From: an uncultured Oscillospiraceae bacterium
GTDB lineage: Bacteria; Bacillota; Clostridia; Oscillospirales; Oscillospiraceae
Direction of reading: 5' to 3'
Assembly (NCBI GenBank): GCA_944385195.1
Contig: CALWWH010000235.1
Coordinates: forward strand, 1 to 22,146
DNA: 22,146 bases
Positions 16,304-22,146 of this stretch are shown here, piece by piece (the stretch's first letter is position 1; every line of letters starts with the position of its first letter). Both the position numbers and the translations under genes were made by a program. Below the pieces are notes generated by a model. It did not search any database. It was not told where the DNA came from and worked only from the letters and a program-made list of their open reading frames with translations.

Positions 16304-17011
16304 ATGACGATTGCTCTGGCGCCCTTTATTTTTACCAACAACGACCTGGCCGCCAATATGGCTCAGATGGAGCGGGGCCTTTCGCTGGCCCGGGGCCGCG
16401 CGGACCTGCTCTGCTTTGGCGAGGCTTTTTTGCAGGGCTTCGACGCCATGAACTGGGATTACGCCCACGACCGGGCCGTCGCCGTGACCCAGGACAGCGC
16501 CGAGATCCGGCGGCTGTGCGCCCTGACACAGCAGTACGGTGTGGATCTGCTCTTTGGATACCTGGAGCGGACGGGGGACTTGCTGTACTCTTCCTGCATG
16601 CTGATTCAAAACGGCGCCGTGGCCCACAATTACCGCCAGATCTCCAGGGGCTGGAAGGAGTATTGGCACACAGACAGCCACTACTGCGAGGGGGACGCTG
16701 CCGGGGACTTCTGCTACCGGGGCAAGACCTTCCGCATCGCCCTGTGCGGGGACCTGTGGGACTACCCGGAACGGTTTCAGACAGAGGGGATTCTCCTGTG
16801 GCCGGTTTGCTGCAACTATACGCAGGAGGAGTGGGAACGCGAGCGGGCAGAATACGCAGCGCAGGCATTCCTGGCAGCCCGCAGGACTTTATATGTGGAT
16901 GCCATTGATTCCGGCGCAGTCTGTCCGCGCGTTGCCTGCTGTTTTGAGGATGGCAAGGCTGTGGCAGAGCTGTGTCCAGAGGCGGGAGAGCTCCTATATA
17001 TTGAGGTGTAA
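16304..17011 (+). CDS. Carbon-nitrogen hydrolase (nitrilase superfamily)
   Basis: 235 residues, slightly short for the superfamily, which hydrolyses amides or nitriles in the cytosol with a Glu-Lys-Cys triad. The general base is E40 in CFGEAFLQGF. The nucleophile is C148 in IALCGDLWDYPE. The expected lysine in a YRK-type motif reads YRQISRGWKEYW here, so the lysine may instead be K118, six residues further on, and the chemistry is uncertain. GAGGAG lies nine bases before ATG 16304. It follows the pst-pho operon in the same direction after 114 bases, and it may be read through from it or have its own weak promoter. The substrate is unknown. Confidence 0.85.
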   Translation: MTIALAPFIFTNNDLAANMAQMERGLSLARGRADLLCFGEAFLQGFDAMNWDYAHDRAVAVTQDSAEIRRLCALTQQYGVDLLFGYLERTGDLLYSSCMLIQNGAVAHNYRQISRGWKEYWHTDSHYCEGDAAGDFCYRGKTFRIALCGDLWDYPERFQTEGILLWPVCCNYTQEEWERERAEYAAQAFLAARRTLYVDAIDSGAVCPRVACCFEDGKAVAELCPEAGELLYIEV

Positions 17012-17060
17012 CGCGGCGAACCCGACCGGGATTGCGACGGATGCCGCAGCTGGAAAACGC

Positions 17061-17633
17061 CTATCCCGCTCCTAACAGCTCCGGATAGTGCGTCTTGTTC
17101 CAACAGCGGAGAATATCCTGCGCCGAGAGCTTGAGTTTGGTGCGATGGAAGGTGATCTGCGCCTCGCTGCCCAGGGCGGCGCAGAGACTCAGGGCCTCAC
17201 TGCGGGAGAGTCCTGCGCACCAACTCTCAGCCAGAACCTCCCAGAGGGCGTCCCGCAGGGCATCCACGGCGGCGCTCAGCTCCAGGGCATCCAGCCCTTC
17301 GCCCTCCCGGAACGGGACCGCGTCCCCTGATTTTGGGGCCAAAAAGCTCTCGCCCCGCTGCCATCCGGCCAGTATCACGCGCATGACCAGCTTTGCCTGC
17401 ACCGCGTCGTACTGCATCGCCAGGTCGATCACCGCCGGGTATCGCCTCTTGGCGACGCGGTAGATGGGATGGCGGTAGAGCGGGTCGCTCCACGGATGGG
17501 CGTCAAAATATGCCTGCCGCTGCAGCACCGCCGGGCTGTAGATCTCGCTGCACTTGGCGCAGTAGTCCCGCTCGGACAGCAGCAGTGGCGTCTTGCAGGC
17601 AAGACACAGTCTGTTGCCCAGGTCTGTTGCCAT
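17061..17633 (-). CDS. Unrecognised protein with N-terminal zinc ribbon
   Basis: 190 residues that I cannot assign to a named family. The N terminus has a four-cysteine knuckle, C10/C13 (CLAC) and C25/C28 (CAKC), probably binding zinc. The rest is predicted helical, with a long middle (AVIDLAMQYDAVQAKLVMRVILAGW) and a C-terminal region ending KLKLSAQDILRCWNKTHYPELLGAG. No membrane segment. Its ribosome site is exceptional: twelve consecutive bases (AAGGAGGTGATC) complementary to the 16S 3' end, ideally spaced from ATG 17633. A strong promoter (TTGACA/TAAAAT, 17-base spacer) precedes it, so high expression is expected. It is transcribed divergently from the DUF6054-like gene and convergent with the hydrolase gene. 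Confidence 0.85.
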   Translation of the reverse strand: MATDLGNRLCLACKTPLLLSERDYCAKCSEIYSPAVLQRQAYFDAHPWSDPLYRHPIYRVAKRRYPAVIDLAMQYDAVQAKLVMRVILAGWQRGESFLAPKSGDAVPFREGEGLDALELSAAVDALRDALWEVLAESWCAGLSRSEALSLCAALGSEAQITFHRTKLKLSAQDILRCWNKTHYPELLGAG

Positions 17634-17653
17634 GAGATCACCTCCTTGGAGAT

Positions 17654-17682
17654 ATTTTATCTCGAATAAGGATAGTTGTCAA
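17654..17682 (-). promoter_or_regulatory. Promoter of the zinc-ribbon gene
   Basis: On the minus strand, TTGACA (17677-17682) and TAAAAT (17654-17659) are 17 bases apart. The inverted repeat GAGATA-TTT-TATCTC (17649-17663) overlaps the -10 box. Confidence 0.8.
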
Positions 17683-17704
17683 CTGATAAATATCTGATAA
17701 AGAT
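17683..17704. repeat. Two 11-bp direct repeats beside the zinc-ribbon promoter
   Basis: CTGATAAATAT (17683-17693) is followed directly by CTGATAAAGAT (17694-17704), one mismatch. The pair abuts the -35 box of the zinc-ribbon promoter on its upstream side, a position typical of activator sites. The 11-base period puts both copies on the same face of the helix. The binding protein is unknown. Confidence 0.65.
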
Positions 17705-17759
17705 ATACATAGACTGCAATACCCGTCAGGGAACCTGTGGCGCGTTCTGCGGTTTGTGA

Positions 17760-17788
17760 TTGACAGGTTTGGCCGGAGCGCTTATAAT
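17760..17788 (+). promoter_or_regulatory. Consensus sigma-A promoter of the DUF6054/ATPase pair
   Basis: TTGACA (17760-17765), 17 bases, TATAAT (17783-17788): an exact match to consensus in both boxes and spacing. The ATG at 17818 lies 29 bases after the -10 box, with GAGGAGGAG in front. Confidence 0.92.
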
Positions 17789-17817
17789 GAAACCATTAAA
17801 CCCGAGGAGGAGATTGT

Positions 17818-18177
17818 ATGGCAAAGCTGGAGAGCAGATTGATGGGCAATTTTCAAACGGTGCTCAAGCAGCTGGAGGATACCATCCTCAACGGCAGCAT
17901 CTCTGCCAGCTATGAGGACGGCAGCGACTACCAGGGCGCGGACGGCACGCGTGTGGCGGTGCGCGTCTACGAGCGCTACAGTTGGCTGGGCGGCAACCGC
18001 GTGAGCATGAACCTGACCTTGGTGGGCAGTGGGGAGAATCTGTTTTTGTCCGTCATCACCTCCGGCGGCAGCCAGGGCGTATTCTTCAAGGTCAACACTT
18101 GGGGCGAGGAGAGCTTCCTGGATACGATTCGGGACGCGGTGGATGGGCTGGGCGGCCGCACGAACGTCTACGAATGA
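17818..18177 (+). CDS. Small conserved protein, DUF6054-like
   Basis: 119 residues, cytosolic, no membrane segment or signal peptide. The N terminus (MAKLESRLMGNFQTVLKQLEDTILNGSISASYEDGSD) and the motifs VRVYERYSWLGGNRVSMNLTL and TSGGSQGVFFKVNTWGEESFL resemble a family I recall as DUF6054 in Clostridia; this recollection needs confirmation by a profile search. The function is unknown. The alternation of beta-type strands with a terminal helix suggests a compact small-ligand or RNA/protein-binding fold, which is speculation. It has a consensus promoter and strong ribosome site. Its stop overlaps the start of the AAA ATPase gene by four bases (ATGA). Confidence 0.85.
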   Translation: MAKLESRLMGNFQTVLKQLEDTILNGSISASYEDGSDYQGADGTRVAVRVYERYSWLGGNRVSMNLTLVGSGENLFLSVITSGGSQGVFFKVNTWGEESFLDTIRDAVDGLGGRTNVYE

Positions 18178-18911
18178 TCCGGTATCTGCGGTCGGTGCGG
18201 CTCAAACCGCCGCTGCCGGCGGGGTATGTGGCGCAGCTGCCGGTGGTGCGCTGCTTGGCGGCGATGGGGGAGCTGCCGCTGTTCCCAATGACCATTTTCG
18301 TGGGAGAAAATGGCGTGGGAAAGTCGACGCTGCTGGAGGCCATCGCCGTGGCGGCGGGCTTTAACGCCGAGGGCGGGTCGATGAACACGAGCTTTTACAC
18401 GGTTCAGACCCATTCGCCCCTGCATGAGAGCCTGACCCTGGTGCGCGGGACCAAGCGGCCAAAAGACGGTTTTTTTCTCCGGGCGGAGAGTTTTTATAAT
18501 GTGGCCTCGGATGTAGACCGGCTGGCAGAACTTCCTGGCGGAGACCGCTTTTTACAGCGCTACGGCGGGCAGTCGCTCCACGCCCAGTCCCATGGCGAGA
18601 GCTTTTTGCGTCTGGTGATGCACCGTTTTGGGCCAGAGGGGCTGTATCTGCTGGACGAGCCGGAGGCGGCGCTGTCGCCCATGCGGCAGATGACGCTTCT
18701 GCGGGCGCTGCACGACCTGGCACTGGCAGGGAGCCAGATCCTCCTGTCCACCCACTCGCCGATATTGCTCTCTCTGCCCGGTGCGGTGGTGTATGAGCTC
18801 AGCGAGGAGGGCATCGAGCCGGTGGACTGGCGGCAGACGGAGCACTACCGCGTGATGCGGCGGTATCTCGAGGCGCCGGAGCAGATGCTGCACTATCTGA
18901 TGGAGGACTGA
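18174..18911 (+). CDS. AAA-family ATPase with ABC/SMC-like core
   Basis: 245 residues. Walker A GENGVGKST at 44-52, a short ABC-like signature SHGESFL at 139-145, Walker B LYLLDEPEAALS with D161-E162, and the switch histidine in LLSTHSPILL. This is the compact single-domain ATPase arrangement related to SMC/RecF and ABC cores, without a coiled coil or membrane part. The start at 18174 overlaps the stop of the preceding gene; the longer frame to 17982 lies inside that gene and is discarded. No clear ribosome site precedes it, so it probably depends on translational coupling. The pairing suggests that the DUF6054-like protein and the ATPase act together. The cellular role is unknown. Confidence 0.88.
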   Translation: MIRYLRSVRLKPPLPAGYVAQLPVVRCLAAMGELPLFPMTIFVGENGVGKSTLLEAIAVAAGFNAEGGSMNTSFYTVQTHSPLHESLTLVRGTKRPKDGFFLRAESFYNVASDVDRLAELPGGDRFLQRYGGQSLHAQSHGESFLRLVMHRFGPEGLYLLDEPEAALSPMRQMTLLRALHDLALAGSQILLSTHSPILLSLPGAVVYELSEEGIEPVDWRQTEHYRVMRRYLEAPEQMLHYLMED

Positions 18912-19017
18912 ATTCAAAATTTGCTTCCAAATCGTTCACGACACGTTCATAAACCGAGGTTATAGTATAGTTGCAGCAGCAAAGAACCCTTTCTTTATTG
19001 ATTTCTCCCTACCACAA

Positions 19018-19053
19018 GCAACAACGCCGTGCAGCAATGCACGGCGTTGTTGC
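19018..19053. terminator. Perfect hairpin with GCAA tetraloop between convergent genes
   Basis: A 16-bp perfect stem (19018-19033 with 19038-19053) closed by a GCAA loop of the GNRA type. It lies between the end of the plus-strand ATPase gene and the end of the minus-strand winged-helix gene, where a bidirectional terminator is expected. A proper T run is missing on both strands, although the 3' arms are T-rich. The rest of 18912-19101 holds no gene I can support. Confidence 0.6.
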
Positions 19054-19101
19054 GTCTGCGGCCCAAGTAACATTCCATCACAGCGATGGCAGCGCAGGTT
19101 A

Positions 19102-20130
19102 TCAAATGACGTCCCTCCAGTTTGCAGCGCAAGGGACACAGGCTTCGATGCTCTGGCGATCTTTGGCTGATATCGCTTCAAACGGCGTCAGCTCTACACG
19201 ATTTCCGGCGGATTTCCACCGTCCGACGATGCGCCCGCGCAGCAGGATCGTCGGGTAGACGGTGCCGTTCAGGGAATAGACCTTGCGCAGATGCTCCGGC
19301 GGGAGAATGGGGTTTGTCTCTTTGTGATACCCCATCAGCAGGGGGTCGAAGCCTGCCAGGAGGATGCAGGTGGGAATGGCTGCCGAATTCCCGGGGCAGG
19401 GGAGGGAAAATAGTTCAATGCCCCCACAGCTGTCCCGCGTCAAAGGCAGGCGGCTGGCCCAGCGTCGGATGGTGGATTGGGGCGACCCAAAGAAGACCGC
19501 TGCGTCCTTGAGGCTGGCGGGACCGTAGTGGGTGAAATAGCGCTCAGCCAGCTGTGGGCCGGCAGCGGATTCGTCCAGGGGGTGAAAGCCGGCGCAGCGG
19601 CGGAAAACCTTGCGCTCCTGGGCGCAGTAGAGCAGCGTACCGTTTTCGCACAGCCCGCGCAGCAGGCCGCCCCAAGGGTCGAAGACGCACCGGGCCTCGG
19701 CCTGGCTCATACCCTCGGCCTCACAGGCAGCCCGCAGGGCGTTGCGCTCGCCGAGGCCTGCGTCCACCAATGCCGGGATGCGGGTCATCCAGTGCCGCTT
19801 GCGCTCGGCAGTGAGGCAGAGCGCGCCGTCGAGATACACATCCCCGTCATCGCAGCGATCCTGCGGGCGCAGGAAGTGCCTGCGCCCATTGTAGAGCAGC
19901 AGCGGCAGATCGGCCTCCCGGCACAGATGCAGCGTGCCGCGCAGGGACCAGGTCTTGCCCAACTGGTCCCATTCTGGCTCCGCAGCACTCCGAATCCGCA
20001 GGGCACAGGCGGCATGGGGCCAATACTGGGCCTGCAAAGCGATCAAATCCCGGCATACGGTCATCGGGTCCGCAGCCGAGGTCAAGTGCTGTCGTGCCAG
20101 ACGCTGGCCAAGCAGCTCTTCTGTGGTCAT
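19102..20130 (-). CDS. Winged-helix DNA-binding protein, YcaQ/AlkZ (HTH_42) family
   Basis: 342 residues that look like the HTH_42 winged-helix family, which includes the DNA glycosylases YcaQ and AlkZ that remove bulky or cross-linked alkylated bases. The N-terminal part has LIALQAQYW; Q33-A-Q35 fits the QxQ catalytic motif reported for AlkZ-like enzymes, while YcaQ has QxD. Other family features are WSLRGTLHL (about 60-68), FGSPQSTIRRWASRL, the late LLAGFDPLLMGY and the C-terminal ILLRGRIVGRWK. The start at ATG 20130 has GGAGG nine bases upstream. It lies only 25 bases beyond the T run of the rplT terminator, with no visible promoter. It may equally be a non-catalytic family member. Confidence 0.85.
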   Translation of the reverse strand: MTTEELLGQRLARQHLTSAADPMTVCRDLIALQAQYWPHAACALRIRSAAEPEWDQLGKTWSLRGTLHLCREADLPLLLYNGRRHFLRPQDRCDDGDVYLDGALCLTAERKRHWMTRIPALVDAGLGERNALRAACEAEGMSQAEARCVFDPWGGLLRGLCENGTLLYCAQERKVFRRCAGFHPLDESAAGPQLAERYFTHYGPASLKDAAVFFGSPQSTIRRWASRLPLTRDSCGGIELFSLPCPGNSAAIPTCILLAGFDPLLMGYHKETNPILPPEHLRKVYSLNGTVYPTILLRGRIVGRWKSAGNRVELTPFEAISAKDRQSIEACVPCAANWRDVI

Positions 20131-20155
20131 GGGAATGCACCTCCGTCTGGAACAT

Positions 20156-20187
20156 AAAAAAATCGCCGCAGGGGTACCTGCGGCGAT
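20156..20187 (-). terminator. Rho-independent terminator of infC-rpmI-rplT
   Basis: On the minus strand an 11-bp perfect stem ATCGCCGCAGG/CCTGCGGCGAT (20162-20172 with 20177-20187) with a four-base loop runs into seven T (complement of 20156-20162). It is 11 bases after the rplT stop codon. Confidence 0.95.
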
Positions 20188-20198
20188 GTCTGTGTGGG

Positions 20199-20555
20199 TT
20201 AGGCGAGGGCCTTCTTGGAAGCCTCGACCACAGCGGCGAACGCAGTCTGATCGGCGATGGCCATCTCAGAGAGCATCTTGCGGTTCATGTCGATGCCAGC
20301 CTTCTTAACGCCGTTCATGAAGGTGGAGTAGTTCATGCCGTAGGGAGCGACGGCAGCGGAGATGCGGGTGATCCACAGTCTGCGGTAGTCGCGCTTCTTC
20401 TGCTTGCGGCCGACATAGGCATAAACGCCGGACTTCATGACGGCCTGCTTGGCCATCTTAAAGTGCTTGGACTTGGAGCCCCAATAGCCCTTGGCGAGCT
20501 TGAGGACCTTATTTCTTCTTTTGCGCGTCATCATTGCGCCTTTGAATCTAGCCAT
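20199..20555 (-). CDS. rplT: 50S ribosomal protein L20
   Basis: 118 residues, full length. The basic N terminus (MARFKGAMMTRKRRNKVLKLAKGYWGSKS) and the motifs YAYVGRKQKKRDYRRLWITRI and GMNYSTFMNGVKKAGI are diagnostic of L20, which binds 23S rRNA early in large-subunit assembly. In Firmicutes L20 also binds the infC leader and lowers expression of its operon; the leader here is compatible with this. GGAGG lies ten bases before ATG 20555. It is the last gene of infC-rpmI-rplT and is followed by a strong terminator. Confidence 0.98.
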   Translation of the reverse strand: MARFKGAMMTRKRRNKVLKLAKGYWGSKSKHFKMAKQAVMKSGVYAYVGRKQKKRDYRRLWITRISAAVAPYGMNYSTFMNGVKKAGIDMNRKMLSEMAIADQTAFAAVVEASKKALA

Positions 20556-20575
20556 GGTTCAATATCCTCCCTATA

Positions 20576-20773
20576 TTATTTGTACGGAATCATCTTGCGG
20601 ATCGCCGCGACGTTGGTGACATCGGCGTAGGAGCCGGCACGCAGGCCGCGCTTACGCTTGGTGTCCTTCTTGGTGAGGATGTGGCTCTTATAGGCATGGG
20701 CATGCTTAACCTTACCGTTTTTGGTGAGATTGAATCTCTTCTTTGCACCACTGTGCGTCTTGATCTTAGGCAT
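20576..20773 (-). CDS. rpmI: 50S ribosomal protein L35
   Basis: 65 residues, typical L35: MPKIKTHSGAKKRFNLTKNGKVKHAHAYKSH, then the basic KKDTKRKRGLRAGSYADVTNV and the end MIPYK. A structural protein of the large ribosomal subunit. AAGGAG lies about ten bases before ATG 20773. It sits between infC (45-base gap) and rplT (20-base gap), the usual order. Confidence 0.98.
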   Translation of the reverse strand: MPKIKTHSGAKKRFNLTKNGKVKHAHAYKSHILTKKDTKRKRGLRAGSYADVTNVAAIRKMIPYK

Positions 20774-20818
20774 AGTAGGGGTTCTCCTTCCGTATTACTG
20801 CCGGAGCGTCGGCGCGTG

Positions 20819-21334
20819 TTACTTTGTTTTGGGGGACAGGAACATCGACATATGACGGCCGTCGAGTTTGGGATTCTTCTCCACCGTGGCGACCTCGGCA
20901 CACTCCTCGCCGAATTTTTTCAGCAGCTGCTCGCCGATGTTGGTATGCGCCATCTCCCGGCCGCGGAAGCGGACGGTGACCTTGACGCGGTTGCCTTCTT
21001 TGAGGAATTTCTGCGCACTTTTCAGCTTGACATTGAAGTCGTTGGTGTCAATGCCCGGGGACATACGAACTTCTTTGATCTCAACGACGTGCTGATTTTT
21101 GCGGGCCTCTTTTTCTTTCTTCATCTGCTCGAAGCGGTACTTACCGTAGTCCATGATCTTGCAGACAGGTGGGGTGGCATTGGGAGAGATCTTGACCAGA
21201 TCCATCTCGTGATCGTCAGCCAGCTTTTGTGCTTCGGCAGCGGACATGATGCCCAGCTGCGTACCGTCGTGACCGATGACGCGAATTTCCTTATCGCGGA
21301 TCTCCTCGTTGAGTTGATGATCCAGCTTACTGAT
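20819..21334 (-). CDS. infC: Translation initiation factor IF-3
   Basis: 171 residues when read from the ATC codon at 21332-21334. The sequence opens ISKLDHQLNEEIRDKEIRVIG, has the N-terminal domain (ISPNATPPVCKIMDYGKYRFE), the linker KKEKEARKNQ and the C-terminal domain (RMSPGIDTNDFNVKLKSAQKFLKEGNRVKVTVRFRGREM). IF-3 binds the 30S subunit and rejects wrong start codons. The GGAGGT site eight bases before ATC fixes this start; the ATG frame at 21436 gives a cysteine-rich leader not found in IF-3 and crosses the attenuator. Rare AUU/AUC starts allow IF-3 to repress its own synthesis, established for E. coli. A roughly 155-base leader precedes the gene. Confidence 0.97.
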   Translation of the reverse strand: MSKLDHQLNEEIRDKEIRVIGHDGTQLGIMSAAEAQKLADDHEMDLVKISPNATPPVCKIMDYGKYRFEQMKKEKEARKNQHVVEIKEVRMSPGIDTNDFNVKLKSAQKFLKEGNRVKVTVRFRGREMAHTNIGEQLLKKFGEECAEVATVEKNPKLDGRHMSMFLSPKTK

Positions 21335-21344
21335 GGTAAGCACC

Positions 21345-21390
21345 TCCAAAGACAAAGTACAAAGTGCGGACGCATAGCAGCGCCCGCACT
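21345..21390 (-). promoter_or_regulatory. Attenuator hairpin in the infC leader
   Basis: On the minus strand an 11-bp stem with one G-U pair (21380-21390 with 21363-21373) and a six-base loop is followed by a T-rich stretch (TTTGTACTTTGTCTTT), then the infC ribosome site. The form is that of an intrinsic terminator upstream of a coding region. A smaller CCGGCA/TGCCGG hairpin lies earlier in the leader (about 21407-21422). It may be the counterpart of the L20-binding leader of other Firmicutes. Confidence 0.75.
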
Positions 21391-21495
21391 GAAAGCTCTC
21401 ATCAACCGGCAAAACTGCCGGGAGGAAAGATATCAACCTCTTCGCACAAGCTTGAGGTGAGGGACGGGGCTGCCGCTCCTTCTTTGTTCCTCCCT

Positions 21496-21524
21496 ATTTT
21501 ATAGGATGTAAGGCCCCTTGTCAA
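21496..21524 (-). promoter_or_regulatory. Promoter of infC-rpmI-rplT
   Basis: On the minus strand, TTGACA (21519-21524) and TAAAAT (21496-21501) have a 17-base spacer. AT-rich sequence upstream (21528-21552) could act as an UP element. Confidence 0.85.
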
Positions 21525-21553
21525 GGGAAAATTTTAAAACTTTTCGCTTTTTC

Positions 21554-21582
21554 TTGACAAAGCCCGCCGCAGAGGGTATTGT
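21554..21582 (+). promoter_or_regulatory. Promoter of the arabinofuranosidase gene
   Basis: TTGACA (21554-21559), 17 bases, TATTGT (21577-21582), which matches four of six. It is divergent from the infC promoter. I see no clear sugar-repressor operator around it. Confidence 0.6.
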
Positions 21583-21616
21583 CATATCAGACTGTACTAA
21601 AATGGGAGGTAGCTCT

Positions 21617-22146
21617 ATGCAGACTGCGAAAATGATCCTCGACCGGGATTACATCATCGACAAAATCGACCCGCGTATCTATGGCTCCTTTGTAGAGCAT
21701 CTGGGCCGCTGCGTCTACGGCGGCATCTTTGAGCCTGGGCACCCCACTGCCGATGCAAACGGCTTCCGCGCAGATGTGCTGGCACTGGTGAAGGCCCTGG
21801 GCGTGCCGGTGGTGCGCTATCCCGGCGGGAATTTTGTCTCTGGGTTTCGTTGGGAGGACTCCGTCGGCCCGGTGGAGGAGCGCCCCGTGCGGCTGGATCT
21901 GGCCTGGATGACCACAGAGCCCAACAGCTTCGGGATGCAGGAGTTTATTCGTTGGTGCCAGCAGGCGGGCACGAAGCCCATGTACTCCATCAACCTCGGC
22001 ACCCGGGGTGTGATGGAGGCGCAGGACATTGTCGAGTACGCCAACCACAGGGGCGGTACGCGGCTTTCGGATCTGCGCCGCAGCCACGGCGCGGAGGAAC
22101 CCTACGACATCAAGCTCTGGTGCCTGGGCAACGAGATGGACGGCCC
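21617..22146 (+). CDS. Alpha-L-arabinofuranosidase, GH51, N-terminal part
   Basis: 176 complete codons are present; the gene runs off the window end. The N terminus (MILDRDYIIDKIDPRIYGSFVEHLGRCVYGGIFEPGHP) and the motifs VVRYPGGNFVSGFRWEDSVGP, SFGMQEFIRWC and LWCLGNEMDG are those of family 51 arabinofuranosidases. E173 in GNEMDG is the expected acid/base residue; the nucleophile glutamate would lie beyond the window. The enzyme releases terminal arabinofuranose from arabinan or arabinoxylan fragments. No signal peptide is present, so it is probably cytoplasmic and acts on imported oligosaccharides. GGGAGG precedes ATG 21617 by eight bases. Confidence 0.94.
   Translation, partial: MQTAKMILDRDYIIDKIDPRIYGSFVEHLGRCVYGGIFEPGHPTADANGFRADVLALVKALGVPVVRYPGGNFVSGFRWEDSVGPVEERPVRLDLAWMTTEPNSFGMQEFIRWCQQAGTKPMYSINLGTRGVMEAQDIVEYANHRGGTRLSDLRRSHGAEEPYDIKLWCLGNEMDG

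Noticed and set aside
17982..18173. N-terminal extension of the AAA ATPase
   Set aside because: It lies wholly in the DUF6054-like gene in another frame and has arginine/glycine-rich shadow composition. The ATG at 18174 overlaps the stop in the usual coupled fashion.
18935..18966. Promoter for a small RNA upstream of the GCAA hairpin
   Set aside because: TATAGT is present but no -35 box lies at proper spacing, so there is no support beyond a single hexamer.
21335..21436. Longer IF-3 starting at ATG 21436
   Set aside because: The extra 34 residues are absent from IF-3 and cover the attenuator hairpin. The ribosome site points to the ATC codon.

Overview
The window reads as part of a moderately GC-rich Firmicutes chromosome. 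The Clostridia class, and the Oscillospiraceae within it, is the best guess. The grounds are strong AGGAGG-type ribosome binding sites before almost every gene, sigma-A promoters with 17-base spacers, a CIRCE heat-shock operator, a Gram-positive type Pho box, the infC-rpmI-rplT order with a non-AUG infC start, and families common in gut Clostridia (fused MacB-like ABC exporter, PadR/HAAS module, DUF6054-like protein). The assignment to family is inference. No rRNA, tRNA, CRISPR array, insertion sequence or prophage gene was recognised.

Layout. 1-1315: promoter and gene for a LacI-type repressor. 1361-1408: terminator serving the convergent minus-strand ABC exporter (1489-4422). 4606-4665: three 20-bp tandem repeats between that exporter and htpG. 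4678-8187 (minus): htpG behind a perfect CIRCE element, rubrerythrin, and a cell-wall amidase with an SH3 tail. 8388-9627 (minus): a translationally coupled padR-HAAS-lipoprotein operon with a consensus promoter and palindromic operator. 9838-16189 (plus): a complete phosphate regulon operon, pstS-pstC-pstA-pstB-phoU-phoP-phoR, with a Pho-box-like repeat upstream and a compound stem-loop after pstS. 16304-17011: a nitrilase-superfamily hydrolase. 17061-17633 (minus) and 17818-18911 (plus): divergent transcription units, one for an unrecognised zinc-ribbon protein and one for a DUF6054-like protein plus an AAA ATPase. 19102-20130 (minus): a YcaQ/AlkZ-like winged-helix protein. 20199-21334 (minus): rplT, rpmI and infC with an attenuator leader. 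21617-22146: the start of a GH51 alpha-L-arabinofuranosidase, cut by the window end.

How the parts work together. The phosphate operon is self-contained: PstS captures phosphate, PstCAB imports it, PhoU links transport to signalling, and PhoR/PhoP would act back on the Pho box. The htpG-rubrerythrin neighbourhood is stress related. The PadR module probably represses itself. The infC operon probably autoregulates through its leader. Most of the window is ordinary core genome. The least explained parts are the divergent 17.1-18.9 kb locus, the AlkZ-like gene that sits behind the ribosomal-operon terminator with no visible promoter, and the HrcA-type control of htpG. I did not find a clearly new multi-gene system.
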